A stretch of 64,000 nt of DNA from Omphalotus guepiniiformis (GCA_028554645.1 JAQOOI010000022.1:2418001-2482000), one strand, 5' to 3'; counted from the stretch's first letter, positions 24,259 to 38,250 are shown. Notes: a model not told the origin generated them from the sequence alone. Numbers and translations: made by a program.

Positions 24259-26823
24259 TTACTCCAAGCCAACATAACCTCTAGCGTCTACCCGCGAAAA
24301 CGCAGTCGTTGGAGTTGGTGGTGCACCAAGCCCAATAAAAGAACGGGTCTTCCCATGTGCGCCTCGGAAAGTGGATACACGAGGCGTAGCAGAATAAATA
24401 GGGAAGGGAACACCAGGGGCAAGCGGGGTGGTAGCAGACATCAAAGTCATCGTCGACGGTGTACGTGTTGTGAGCGTCGGACTGGGAGGAAAAACAAAGA
24501 GAGTCTGCGATTGGGAGGGCGTAGCAACTTGGAAGCGTGGCGGATTGAGATTGACTTTGGATAGCATGGCACCAGCGCTGTGCGTTTGCTCTTGTTCCTT
24601 TGCTCTCTGCACGATGCTATTGCGTAGGTGAAGTGGTGGTGGTGCGGGTTTTCTCGATTCGGTGCGTAATCGGATGGACGGGACTACCGGTCTGGTCGGA
24701 GCAGGTAAAGAAGCAGGGGAGGGGTGGGAAGGTATAGAGGTGAAAGACCGGCGAGAGTGTGATCGTGATGAGGTAGAGGAGACCGACACAGCATCGGGAG
24801 AATGGACCGAGGACCTTGTCGACCTCGAACGCTTGCTCTGTGGTGAAAGAGGAACTTTAGCTTCAACTTCAAGTTCACTCCCACTAGCCTCAGCTTCGCT
24901 ACTGCTCTCTCCATCAACAACAATGGCAATAGGCGAGGGCGGGACCGGAGGTAGCATACCCAGAGGGGGCGGGCGTCTTTTATGTGACTTGGTTGAGGAC
25001 AAGTTGAAGGTAGGGCGGAAGGCAGTAGCTGGGGGTGGCAGAGAAAGAGAAGCACTTCCAAAAGAGGTTTTCCACACAGGTGCAGAGGGTGGAAGTGCGC
25101 CACGAGACTCACGCTGTGCTAATGCACGCGGACGAGGTCGAGCAGTCTTTGGAGTGTACGGAGAAAAGGTGGTCGAGGTAGATGGAAGGTTGCTCGATTG
25201 ATCTGCAACGTATACAGTGTTCTCATCGTCCTCAGGAGAATTCTTTGCCGATGATGGAGCAGACGCAAACGAAGAATGATCGTCGCGGTCGACGCTTGCA
25301 CGATCCCGAATTTCCCCTTCGCGGTCCTGCTCACGACCATCCGACTCGAATCCGCCTCCCACGCCCAGTAGCTCCTGTTCTTCCTCTTCTTCTACTAGAT
25401 CTTCGCTAATTACACTCCCATTTGTCACATTGCTCGCAGTTGAGCCGGTACGTTTGCGACTGTACCGGCTACGCCAAGCAGTACCCATCCCCACACCCGT
25501 GGATGAACCGTGTGAAACGAGCGAGGATGCAGACGCTTTACGTGCAACAATGCGTTCCTCCATGGCTTTGTCCAGAGCTTGTGCTTCCTGAAGCACAAGT
25601 CTGCTTTCATTCTCCTCATCCTCATCCTCATCGGATGGCATTTCGTCTAACATCCGCCGTTTGCGACTCCACTCTGCTTCTTCTTCGGCGAGCAACGAAG
25701 AGCGGTCCGAAGAAGGTGAGTTGGGATCAGAACCTTTGAGTCTGTGCTCATAGTCAAGGAGCTGATATATGAGACTGTGTGAAAATGAGAAATTGTAAAT
25801 GAGTGTGAGAACCAAGCTTTTAATCATGAACACATACGACATATTTGGGCCTACCCATTTGCTTTTCTGTTTCACATAATCATATGCGGGCTGCATGCCT
25901 TTCAAAGCCCATATCTCGGCTGGGACAGATGGAGACCGCTCGGCTGCAGCGCGCATGACGAGGGCGATAACCAGGGTAGCGGAGCGTGAAATGCCACATT
26001 GACAGTGTCGACAGAAGGAATGTCAGTAAAGCTTAGTGGCAATAAGCACAGAAACGCACTGTATTAGAACACCATCGCCGCGCTGGAGAGCTTCATCAGT
26101 GAAAGCCATAGCTGCAGGAAAACCATCCGTGACAAGATTTTGCTGGCCATGAGACCACTGTAGTTTGAGATAGTGGAGACCGGGTCTGCCAGTGGCAGGA
26201 TTGGGAGGATGATAGGTAGCATCCGATTTTGCTGGTTTATTCAGGTTGGGAGTTGACACCACTGACCTGAGGGACTGGGAGTTGGTGGCAGAATCAAAAG
26301 GAGAAGCAACCTCCTTTGCGACATTGAGGATCGACCTGATTCCACGAGAGATGAGAGAATTCCAGTCGCGCGCGTTTTCCTCAGAGCCTAGCCATATACC
26401 TGGAATGATCTGAGTGGGACCGTCTGCATACGGCACTGCGACATCGCCATCGCCTTCCTCCTCCTTCCTATGAAGAAGGGATACAACAGTGGAATTTGCA
26501 GAGGCAGGAGGCAAGGAGATAACTGATGGTCTCCTAGGCCGCGGAACGGCGGGAAGCTCGGGTTGTGCAGAGCTGTGAGCGCTCTGAGGCTCTGGAAGTG
26601 CACCCAGAGAAAGGGAAGAAGACTGGGCGGACGGGAGATTAAGGGAAAGTTTCTTCATGTTTCTGAGCGACCTAGGCCTAGGACTCGAAGTAAAATCAGA
26701 GTCTGAAGTGGCAGGGGTAGAACTCGTTGGATCTCCAAGAGCAATAACGTTAAGAGAACTCTGGTGGGGCATATCGATCCGCAGAGTAGAAGGTGGCCCT
26801 TTTTTGCGCTGAATTCTGGACAT
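24259..26823 (-). CDS. MSG5: Dual-specificity MAP-kinase phosphatase, MSG5-like, with long disordered tail
   Basis: Exon 1 (26060-26823) starts MSRIQRKKGPPSTLRIDMPH and contains the phosphatase N-half: TQIIPGIWLGSEENARDWN, GIRSILNVAKEVA, HYLKLQWSHGQQNLV and ALQRGDGVLI. Exon 2 (25838-26005) starts at the active site, HCQCGISRSATLVIAL, and reads IWALKGMQPAYDYVKQKSKW and VGPNMS. Exon 3 (24259-25774) reads LIYQLLDYE and then about 490 residues of Ser/Pro-rich, low-complexity sequence. The C-x5-R motif marks a cysteine phosphatase; the layout fits yeast Msg5, which dephosphorylates MAP kinases. The intron between exons 1 and 2 (26006-26059, 54 nt) has a good GTGCGT donor and a CTGAC branch site but ends in CA rather than AG. 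Either it is spliced unusually or the sequence or allele is defective there. Confidence 0.85.
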
Positions 26824-27013
26824 GTTGAATTAAATTTTCTATGTATGGGCCAGCCAGAAAGAAATGAAGAAAAAGAATGAACAAGCAAGGGACACAAGAG
26901 GCCCCAGCCGCCGCCGTCGTGAGGGTCAATACCTGAGCAGTGAGGAAAGGGCGTGACTAAACGAACCAACGTGACCTGTGATTAAGTACGTAAAGTAAGT
27001 TACATAATCACAT

Positions 27014-27020
27014 TATATAA
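27014..27020 (+). promoter_or_regulatory. TATA box of the cytochrome b5 reductase gene
   Basis: TATATAA, 70 bp before the ATG at 27084. Its distance supports use of that first ATG. Confidence 0.5.
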
Positions 27021-27083
27021 GTCTAGGTCACCCCAGACTGCTCTACTTACGAGGACCGAGTAGGGACTTGTGCCCCGGTTTGT

Positions 27084-28383
<1,300 letters not shown>

Positions 28384-28552
28384 AACGTAGACAACTTTCT
28401 CGCTTTCATATTGCTCCCGTAGAGGGCTTTAATTGTTGTCATCTTTAATTAACCAATGAATGAAAAGAACGTCTCCGACTACATAAGCTAGAAGTAGTCA
28501 AGGTTTACTGGCGATATTACATAATTACGTGAACTTTTGACTGCTGACAGTG

Positions 28553-30432
28553 ATGTCGTCTAGTAGTAGAACGAGGAAAAGACAACGAACTGGCGGCATA
28601 CCAGCATTTGGAGCAGCATCCGAGGCTGACCGACCTTCGTCGTCGTTGCAAAATAACGATCCCTCTTCCAATGCTTTTTCGTTTCGCGTTCTTCCTCACA
28701 CGACTGTTCCAACACTGGCAAACATCTGTGCTCGTCTTTTTGTGCATAACTTCAAGCATTTCCGAGAGAATACTTCACTTTGGGACCGGCATATATCGCA
28801 CCAACTACAACTCCTGCCGGAGGCTATTGTACCTAGGTTATTTGCTATGCTTCGCAATTCTCAAGCAGGCTTCCTTCCTCACGAAATCATCGTAACTGTA
28901 TGTAGTATGAACGTGTCTGTCAATCTATCTCGCTAATGTGCGCAAATGGTACACCTTATTTCCTGACTCAGTTCTTCTTTCGCGGCTCTTCCTTGGTCCT
29001 CCCCTCCTCCCTGCCAGGTGCCAATAAGAGCACAATCCTTGCCATCTCAAGAATTAATCCTCATCTTCGCGAACTTGAACTGTCTGGTTTTGATAAGCTT
29101 GCAGATGACGTCTTTGCGTCCACTATATCACATTTAAGCTCTCTGAGAACCCTTGTCCTGCGGTAATGAGCGTGCACTCCTGCTTCGGATCAGTTGGACT
29201 CAGTTCTCTGAATAGAGGATGTACAAAGGTCGGAGCAAAAACAATTGCCGCTGTCGCAAAATCATGCCGAGAGCTGAGGAAGATCAACTTGAATCATACA
29301 TCAGTTGCCCCAGCCGCAGCTGCAGCCCTGGTCATGGCGTGCGGTACCGAGCTGGAAGTATTGAAGCTTGCAGGAATATCAAATTGGGTAGGTGCTTATC
29401 CATTCAGTGTGTTTTCACTGCTCCCAACGTATTTGCAGACGGATGGTACTTTTGCCAAATTCTCGGCTCCTATTGAAGAGCAGAAAGCCAGACTACCTGC
29501 ACTTCACACTCTGAAACTACGGGAACTCTCTCTTTCTGATCATTCTGTAGATTTCTTCATAGGTCTATGTCCAAATCTGAGGCGCTTGGACATATCTTTT
29601 ACCTTGATCAAGTGTCCCAGCGCTTTAAGATCTCCTCTCGAGAAACTCTCTCTTACGTCTACAGCAATATCTGGTCCAGATGTCCTGACCATCGTCGAAC
29701 GTCTTCCCAAACTTCAAACGCTTTCACTTGGCGCTCTGGGAGTTCGACAAGGATTGAAAACGTCAATAAGTAATTCGTCCGCGATGACTTTGGATGATAG
29801 AACATTGCATAATCTTACGGACATCCTGTCGCAATTTCAAGATTTACGTTCTGTCAGCCTCGTATCAAACACGAAATTGGGCACCACGTCCAAGGCCGAC
29901 GCTGCACTCCTTGAATTCATTCAGAGAGTCGGGAGGAAATGCCAGGTTTGCACGTCACCAGCTGCAAGCCGACTTCTGTTGATTCGCACTTCCCAAAGTA
30001 TCTCAATCTATCTGGAATCACTGCACTTCGCGCTTTCGAACTTGCGGGCCTCGTGCCTGAAAATGAGGCGGAGGGCCCCCCAGCCTTGAAAATTCTAATT
30101 TTAAATAACACCGGCATCGACGACGATTCAGCACCTTACATCGCGTGCTGTGCTGATCTGGAAACGCTTGAAGTGGGAGGAACCAAGTTCACCAGTACGT
30201 ATTTTGCTTGGTGGGTTCAGACACTGACAATTTTACCGCGTGACAGGCGAAGGACTTTTCTCTATTCTCGATGCATGTCCTCGATTGGAGCGTCTAGACT
30301 TGACGAGCTGTAGGGGCGTTCGAGTCGCTGACCGCAGAAGATTTTTCGAGGTACAAGCAGCCGATAGCTGCATAACATCGTTCTCTGACAATATATCTGT
30401 TATAGGTATGGATGAATGAACGGACAAAATGA
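28553..30432 (+). CDS. RNI-like leucine-rich-repeat protein
   Basis: ATG 28553 opens MSSSSRTRKRQRTGGIPAFG, a basic leader, followed by a helical segment (LANICARLFVHNFKHFREN) and then about ten LRR units of the RNI/F-box type: LRELELSGFDKLADDVFAST, LRTLVLRGCTKVGAKTIAAV, LRKINLNHTSVAPAAAAALV, LEVLKLAGISNW, LRRLDISFTLIKCPSALRSP, LQTLSLGALGV, LKILILNNTGIDDDSAPYIA and LETLEVGGTKFTS. It ends RRRFFEVWMNERTK. The leader plus RNI repeats resembles Rad7-like proteins, which take part in global genome repair as ubiquitin-ligase adaptors, but no F-box is evident and the family assignment is open. About seven introns, several found only from repeat phasing. Convergent with the xyloglucanase gene, 93 bp apart. 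Confidence 0.75.
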
Positions 30433-30525
30433 GTGTAGGTCGACGATTTTTCGGGATTGCCTGCATTCATCTTGTAACTCGTACTACACATGATCCTTAT
30501 TTTATATTTATGACGCCCTATTCCC

Positions 30526-33500
30526 TCAACTTGGAACACACTGTGAGTAGTCTACCAAAACTGTATGAGCACTAAAGACCGTACACATCCAATCAATGTG
30601 ACTCACAAGGGTTGTCCACGGTGCAGGTGTAGCCAGTGATACAAGTAATCGCACCTGTCCACCCAATACCTACACAATTTGACGTCGATGAACACGACAC
30701 TGTAGCTAAAAATGATTTACGAACCTCCGCATTGACCATATGCCCCAGAAGCCGCAGTGGATGTAGGTGCGGTGGATGTGCTCACTGTTGAAGACGGCTG
30801 GGATGAAGTTGAAACAGTACTGGCAGAACTAACGGTCGACGAGGCACTGCTGATAGTTGAAGTAGGTGCTGGGGCAGCACCGGAAGCGTCGCCATAGAAG
30901 ATACCGCGTCCATTCGTACCAATGTATACGCTAGTATGATTGGGTAGATTGTGAGCATATAGTACCGGTATACTTAGCTCGCATCTCACCGGCCATAGGT
31001 ACGTGGATCCGCAGTAAGAGGGTTGGACGATATGCTGGCAAAGCCATGCTTTGCATCGTTGATCTGCACCCAGTTTACACCTTGTATACAAAATAAAAAT
31101 GCTGAACTCATTCAGAAATGTTGAAAATACCTTCATCGTCCGAGCGGAAGTATCCTGTAGTTCCGTCAACGGTTGCTGCCGCGAACAGGGCTGGGTAGCC
31201 TCCGGTCTGTGTTCTTCACTCAGGGCATGTGCGTGATCAATAGAATGAATTCAGACCAACCTTGGCAGGCGCACCAAGAGCAATAGCTGTGCAGGTCATG
31301 ATTCAGTTCGGGAAAACAAATGAAATGGAATGTGACACTGACCCCAAGCCTGCGATACCCCAGCAATGGTGTCGAATGAGGTGCCAGTGTTGGTCGAGTG
31401 GAAGATCCCCTTTTAACAAGTCAGCACTTGGACCTGGGTGGATTCAATGTCAGGACTATCAACTCACTTTGTCCGTCGATACCCAGACATCGCCAGTTAT
31501 ACTAGGGTTGACGACAATCTTGACCGGCGAGGTAGAGGAGCCAAGAGATCCCGCTTTGGCAAATGTCTTGCCACCATCAGTAGAAAGGTAGAAGCTGGAG
31601 GAATCCGCGCCATAGAAGATCGAGTTGTTCAGCTTATCTGACGCGATTGCAGCTGTCGAGGGAAGTGTTGAAACAGCGGTAAATGCTATATAATGGCAGG
31701 TCTAGTTCAAGTAAATCACTAAGTGTTTTAACACACTTACCGTTGGTGTACTGAGACACCTGAATACCAGCGGAGGAGCTCCATAACACCGTGTCTCCGT
31801 TGGCCGACAAGGCGACCTTCGTACCTGCCAGATGTTGTATTGAGGCCATCATGATTCTTATTTGGAATGGTACAACACTTACCGGTAACATTGTCAGCTG
31901 CAAGTTGAAAATGAAGACGAGGATCAGCGGAATAGTACATTAATGACGATAAAAATACGAGCGTACCAGCGCCATAATCCTGTGACCATGTAGCACCAGA
32001 ATCTACATTACCCTGGTCATTTATTACCCTTGACAAAAACAATGGAACACTACCTGTAGACAAAGCTACTTGCTTTCCAGATGAACTTATGAATGCGACG
32101 ATTAGATGGTACATTCGCCGCATGCGACAGATATTCACCTGTCACCGTTCCCGATCCGAACAATATTAGTAGGGTCATTTCCAGCAAAATCGAGGCCGGT
32201 AGCTGTGCTCCAGGTAGGATTCGTGAAGGAGTTATCAGGAGCAACATTAAGGTTATTATGAACGAAGCCTGTGGTAGAGATTAGCTTCGACATCGACGCG
32301 GGCACATGAACAATACGTGCCTTCGATATCCCCGACTGCGGACAAAAGAGAAGGACCAGCAGGGGGCGAAATAAGACCCTGCACGGAAGTTTCTTCTATG
32401 CCGTCTGCCATGGAACTGAGAGTGAAGTTGTGAGTGGTGTCCCACTGTAAATCAGGGTCAGACGGGGCATTACTCTTGTGTATGAAAATTCTGCCTCGAA
32501 CCTTGGTTAGGTCACGACTACCATATATCGTTGCCCCCGTTCCATAAAGAAGATGGTCGGAGTCGAATGGATCAATAACCAATGCTGGGACAGGTTCAAT
32601 GAAAATCAGCATAGAGAGTAAATGACTGTGTACCCACATTCCATCATCCAACCAACCTGAAGGTCACCGAGAGTTGTGTCGACGTAATCCGGTCCTAGCC
32701 ATGGAGCAAGACTGTCGGAGTATGTATAATATTTGAAGATCTGTGGGTATACTCCATAGGCCCAAATAGGCGACCTGTATCGAGACAATAAGGAAACTGA
32801 ATGACTGAACATGAGATTTGCTCACCAAGTGGCACCAGAGTCTGTGCTTCGAAATATAGCGCCGTCAGGGTACCTTCAATAGGTGGTTTTAGAAATTTGA
32901 CTTTCTGTGTGCTACGGATGAATACCATGAATTCAAGGCAGCCACCTACGCCAGCGACAACACAGAAACTTAAGAAGTGGTCGGAGCCAAAAGTGGGTTT
33001 GAAAACTGACCATAATTGTGCCAGGCTTTTGCCGATCTACCGTCAAGCCACCAAACCCGAAGTACAAATCTGACCCAGAAACTGGAGTGATATCGGTCCC
33101 TAGTGTAGGAACTATCAGTTAGATCGTAGATTTTAGCATCGAAGCACATGCTTACAGGTAGAAGCTGTTATATTATACTTCCATACAGCTCCCAAGGTAC
33201 CATCGTAAGGACCCGCGCCATTACTGGACAAACTGTGAATCTCGAGTAACGGTAGTAGAGCGACTCAGATACCTATAGCTGACGTATAGAACGTTCTCTG
33301 TAGGTGATAGAACACCTTTATGGGGGATGTAGGTGTTGTTTTGTCCGGCAATAGCTTCCCCTGATATACAACCGCTGTCAATTTCGGACGATGATCAGAT
33401 AGTGACACTACTTACAAGTTTTTCCTCCGTCTTCAGTTACAAAGACATTGTCGGAACCCAAATTGGCCTAGGGGGTGCTCAGTCAGTGGAACATTTCTAT

Positions 33501-34401
33501 GACTGTCGTCAATAGAACTTACCACGCCGACGAAGATTCGGGGAGTAGCGCTTCCGCTACTTCCAGAGGTAGAGTCAAATGTCACCCAAGAGATACCAAT
33601 GATATCATTGTTATAACCACTCGTATCGGTCGGGTCAGGTATGTAGGTGCCTAAGCGCAATTGTTACTCCGCTTCATGAATACGCCTCTCGCAAATAACT
33701 ACTCACCGACACTGGGGAAAGAAGTGACTTGAGTCCAGGTTTTGGCGGAGTTCGTCGACTTCCATAGACCTTTGCCGCTCCTTGCTCCAAAAAATAGGAT
33801 GGAATTGTCGTTCGGGTCGACTGCCAAACGTTCTCCCATACCTCTACCAGGCATGTTGCCACCGACCTTGAAAGGAAGGGGTGAAGCGGTAAAGCTTGCG
33901 CCTTGGTCATTGGAGACAAGGATTTGCCCGTTGTTAGGATCCCAGCTGTTAGTATACATGCCGGTGGCCTATCATAAGTTGATATAAGCATACACACTAA
34001 ACATGACAGTCCAAGTTGTGAATATGCACCAAGTAGAGGTTATTGGGGTCGACTTCGTCTATGGCCAATGCATCTACACCCCAATAGTTCCAACGCGTAT
34101 TGTCAACAAAATCCAGAAGTGGTGTCCACGAGTCGTCCGAGTTAAGTTTATAGGCGCCTCCAATATCTGTTCGTGCATAGGCCAGACCCTAAACAACGGA
34201 AACGTCGACATGAGAGCCTCCTGTACCACCACCAGCGTTGATCACCTTTTGACTAGTGCTGAAAACAATACCAGGAACGAAGCCTCCGCCTCCTCCAATC
34301 TTGACGTTCTTCCATGTATATTCCTGTGAAGATACAGCTGCAACGAACGGAATCGTCACTGAGGCGAGAAGTGCGATTATTTTGAGCTTGGACATCGACA
34401 T
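30526..34401 (-). CDS. Secreted GH74 xyloglucanase with C-terminal CBM1
   Basis: The signal peptide is MSMSKLKIIALLASVTIPFVAA at 34401. The body is a pair of beta-propellers: YTWKNVKIGGGGGFVPGIVF, NDQGASFTASPLPFK, GGNMPGRGMGERLAVDPND, GKGLWKSTNSAKTWTQVTSF, DIIGISWVTFDSTSGSSG, and later DPFDSDHLLYGTGATIYGSR and ALSANGDTVLWSS. These match fungal GH74 xyloglucanases, which hydrolyse the xyloglucan backbone of plant cell walls. A Ser/Thr linker leads to a fungal cellulose-binding CBM1 with its four cysteines (YGQCGG, GWTGAITCITGYTC, NPYYSQCVPS). About 18 short introns break the gene, two of them inside the CBM1. I could not confirm the catalytic aspartates individually. Expected to be extracellular and induced on plant polysaccharide. 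Confidence 0.9.
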
Positions 34402-36271
34402 AACCAGAAGGTGAAATGGTTAGACTTCAGATGCAAAGACAAACGCGATTTATAGTCGTCGAGAGGACGTTCCCTGACATCTAGGCTGCTCAAAGCCGAG
34501 ATAAAGGCGGAATTCAACCAGCTGCAACCGAGGAAATAGCGGAAGCGCGTATTTTGAACAGAACGCATGTTGATTGCCTCCAAAAGAATGATAAACTCGC
34601 AGAAGTGGTGAAAGTATGAACCACAGGGATTTACTTCCAGATTGAAGACATTCAAGCTGAGCGTCAGCGCTGGCAAATGGCAAAGCGAAACGGATACAGG
34701 ATGAATATCGGTTCAGGACTAGAACAAGAGGTTAGTGTGCTGCATGGTCTGTTGCAGTCTGGTGGATCATCGTGCAACATGAGGGGTCAGTTGATTCAAC
34801 TTGATTGTAACTTGGCGGTAAGAGCCTGGCGGGACGGTCCGTGCGAAACGTAATTGAACTTAGTAATGATCACGTGGTCAGAATTGATATGTTGTCGTGA
34901 AGTAAAGCTTACGACTGCCAAATAGACCGTCAACACGTCTCTGGTCACAGTGGTCACATCACTCGTGTAGCCTCACGTCAGTGCGCTTAGCCCGCTTACG
35001 CTGCACCTCCCCAACTTGGGTCTCTCGCCAAACAGAACTGATCCCGGCTCCACTCTCAGCTGGCCGTCGGCCGTGAGTCAGGTGGCGAGTTCAACGATGT
35101 ATCTGTGGGGCTCAGCTTCGACTTCATCGCTGCCTTCGATTCTCGATTCTCTGCTCGCTGGATCAAGAGGATGATAGAGGAGGGAGGAAAAGAAGAGAGG
35201 GAAGAGCGAAAAGAAGGCACACAGACAGGAATAGAGTTCCGTGAGTGCCGTTGCCACACCATACAGGTGAAGCCAGAGCGAAATAGATCCCTCATAGAAA
35301 CAACATAGACATAGATCTCACCTGTTGAGGCCATACGATTCAAGCGTGTTTTGCGTATCAAGTGTAGCGGAGGCAGGATATGTGGGAGGCATCAGTTAGT
35401 GAACGTCTACAAAAGAGAAATTCAACCGTTTTGATTCCGAGATGCAAGGTTTTTACAGGATTACATGGGGAACGTGCCTACAGGTGATAGGCGATCACAA
35501 GCCTCGCACCCAATGCAAGGGAACCCAGGTGACCAGGCATGAAACGTCTTTCCTTCCCTGCACGGTCTTGTAACCATTTCTCTGCCTGCTAGGAAAAACT
35601 GAGAAGCGTTTCTGACCCGTTAAAAGGACGTTCCTGCACCTTCGAAAGACCGTGCGTCTGCTCGATAGCTCAGCAGGTCTTTCTCATCACGCATGATTAC
35701 CCAACCACAACTCAGTCCTTGCCACGTCGCAAGCCCGCTTGTTCCTGCCATCTGCTGCCACGTCACAGTTGCTCTTTCTCTGCTCTTCCTTTTTCTTTCC
35801 GATGTTCTACCATTGAGGTGAGCTCTTTTCTGCTGTTGCTCTGGGTTGGTGGCCATGCTTATGCTCATAAAATTGCTACAGGTCAGGGCAGTGGCTTGGA
35901 GCTGGACACGATCAATTCACAAAGTTGTGACTCCCGCCCTGTTTCTTGTCATCAAGGTTAAGATGCTCGATCCACGTTGACAATGACGGTGTACTAGGTT
36001 TCATAGGCTATCTGGTTGAAGACACGCAGATGAATCTACACTCACAGGTGAGACGATCACTCTCAATATCGAGTTGTCTTTTGATGTTCGGATCAATAAT
36101 GTCTTTCTGTCTTCCAGTTCTTGTTCCTGTCTCATGTAAATGTGATATTTGAGGTGTCTTTCCTACTATATAGCTGATGAGTATGCATGTTCATTCAGGT
36201 TCACACTCTCCGTCTTACCTTCTTTTTTTTTTGCTCGTTGTCTAGTTCATCAACTGCTTGTGCCTGCGAGC
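34402..36271. other. 1.9-kb spacer between xyloglucanase and the recombinase block
   Basis: It holds the xyloglucanase promoter and the upstream region of the recombinase gene, and would contain the left end of any mobile unit. I found no terminal repeat. A long pyrimidine tract lies on the minus strand at about 35165-35225. A possible tiny two-exon gene is described separately (35078-35392). The rest shows nothing I can name. Confidence 0.35.
35078..35392 (-). CDS. Possible tiny two-exon gene, doubtful
   Basis: ATG 35392 reads MPPTYPASATLDTQNTLESY, GLN, then a GTGAGA donor. A candidate acceptor about 180 nt downstream gives RESRIEGSDEVEAEPH and RYIVELAT then TGA at 35078-35080. About 48 residues. 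For: both halves look protein-like and the junction keeps frame. Against: the intron is three times longer than its neighbours and there is no known family. Treat as a hint only. Confidence 0.25.
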
Positions 36272-38068
36272 ATGTCTTTCGTCAAGTCGTCACATTTCTG
36301 TGGGCTACGGCAGCGGATTGCCGAATTTGACGATCAGAATTTCTCTTTCCCGGATGAAGTTATCGACGATATTGAAGGGGAACAAGAAACCGAAGCTCAC
36401 AGTGTTAGCACTAGTGGCCGCGACAGCAAAACCGACAAGCTGAACGAAGCGACTGACCTCATGCCAGAACGATCAACACAGAGTGCACCTAACAGCATCC
36501 ATCCTGTGGCCAGCACTCCGGGAGACATCAACATGTTCGACATGCGTCAGGTGTTGAACGAGGCCTCAAAAGGTATCAATAATAATCTGATGCTGAATAT
36601 CGACGGCGAGTTTCTCTACTCATTTGAGTGTATGCATACGTCTTATGTCTCTTCTCTTTAGTATCATGAATCAGGCTGAAGAATTTCTAGTTGGTCGAGG
36701 GCTAGTCAAAAAGGGCGAGTTCTACACGCGCACACCACATGAAGACACACCTATGTTCATTGTAGCATGGATCATGAATTCGTACGTCTTCGTTGTCTAA
36801 TCATAGAGCAGATATTAATCAGTGGTACCCTCAGATGTGACTCAATTAATCTTGACGGGACTTCGAAGCACCCCTCGGAAATTCGCAGCGGATATGGCCA
36901 TGCACAGAAGATGCGTGCTGCTATGACTTACGCCTTCAACCATGTGCTTGGGCTTGGTCTCGTCACCTGGGAGCGCAGCGAAACTACAGGCAAGATGAAG
37001 GGGAATCCGTCAGTGTCCCAAATGGTGTCAAGCTATATGATTAGCCTAAGGCGACGCAAGGTGAACATTCTTTCTTGTGACGTGTTTGGTATCTTAGACC
37101 CTGATCAACATCGTAGGTTCAACAGGGAGAAACTCAAACAAGTGCACGTGCAATCACAGCGGTAGGTAATTCTACTGCTGAGTTTTGTTAATTCTTTGCT
37201 AACATTTGGTTCCAGGAATACATTGGTCAGATGTATGATTTCAACCACCGTGACGAGAACTGGATAATCAAATCGTATGCACCTGTTGGCCGCAACGAAA
37301 AGACAAACGATGGTCAGTGGGCAGGTCCTAGGTTGCGTCGCGCACTGCACCTGGCATATACGATCGCATTTCTTTGTCTTTTGCGAGTCGATGAAGTTCT
37401 CAAGATTCAAACACATGAAGTAGAGCTCATTCCCGGTGACAAACTGTGTCTGAAAGTGACGCTACCCTTTCGGAAGACCAATCAATTCGGAAGTGAGGCA
37501 CTGTTTCCCTGCACTGCTCTTTGTTCACTTATTGCATGCTTTTCAGAGATTCAACCATTTTTTCTATATATGCTGCCGGAGCCGCTCAAGCATCTTTGCC
37601 CAGTTCGCGCTTACGCTGAGTGGATAAATACCACTTCTATTGTTGATGGATTCATCTTCCGTAAATTCGGCTCTGGCGACCGCATTTCACAAGATGCAAG
37701 CGCTTCAATGGTCCGTATTACATGATCGTCATAATATTTCGGGCTTATATACTGGATAGCAGAGCTCTGAGAAGTTTCTTGAAGGTTTTCGAAATAACTT
37801 GCTTGATATCGGGGTTGACCCAGCACCTTATGGCACACATTCGTTTCGCCGTGGTGGCTGTCAGTTCCTCTCTGTTGACCTTCGCTGGCCACTTCGTAAG
37901 GTCTGTGAGTGGGGTGGATGGTCCACAGACTTTTCATACTTAACAATTGTGAAGTATCTGATAAGCTGGAATGATGATCCCCGCAATCCTCGCGAAGATT
38001 TTTTCAATATGGATCGTAAACCTGCCGTGCTTTGCTTTGCATGTGGCCGATCGTGTGAGTGCTCGTAG
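36272..38068 (+). CDS. Tyrosine recombinase (DNA breaking-rejoining enzyme), apparently intact
   Basis: ATG 36272 starts MSFVKSSHFCGLRQRIAEFD. An acidic, disordered N-terminus is followed by a core-binding-like helical region (AEEFLVGRGLVKKGEFYTR, AQKMRAAMTYAFNHVLGLGL, VQQGETQTSARAITAEYIGQ, MYDFNHRDENWIIKSY) and the catalytic domain. The catalytic residues are present in order: Arg in FLCLLRVDEVLK, Lys in LPFRKTNQFG, HxxR in YGTHSFRRGGCQF, Trp in EWGGWS and a candidate nucleophile Tyr in FSYLTIVKYL. The end is Cys-rich: LCFACGRSCECS. Seven introns, all short and GT-AG, are needed. Tyrosine recombinases of this eukaryotic kind drive Crypton-like elements or survive as domesticated copies. The intact residues and splicing imply it is maintained. 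The next gene starts 183 bp downstream on the same strand. Confidence 0.8.
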
Positions 38069-38250
38069 AGGCCAATATTCTCATGTTCCCTTCTCTTCCG
38101 GACATACATTTTTCTACGATGTAATGTGCTCTTGTTCAATACAAATCTCACTGTTTTTGGCTCCTAATTTGACCTTGGTGTAAACGGATACCGACTAAGA
38201 CATGAGGCGTGAGACATGTTGAGCGCGTTGTATTTCCTTCATCAAACATC

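Noticed and set aside
24662..25201. 179-codon open frame on the plus strand
   Set aside because: Antisense to the disordered tail of the phosphatase; no start context, splice signals or motif.
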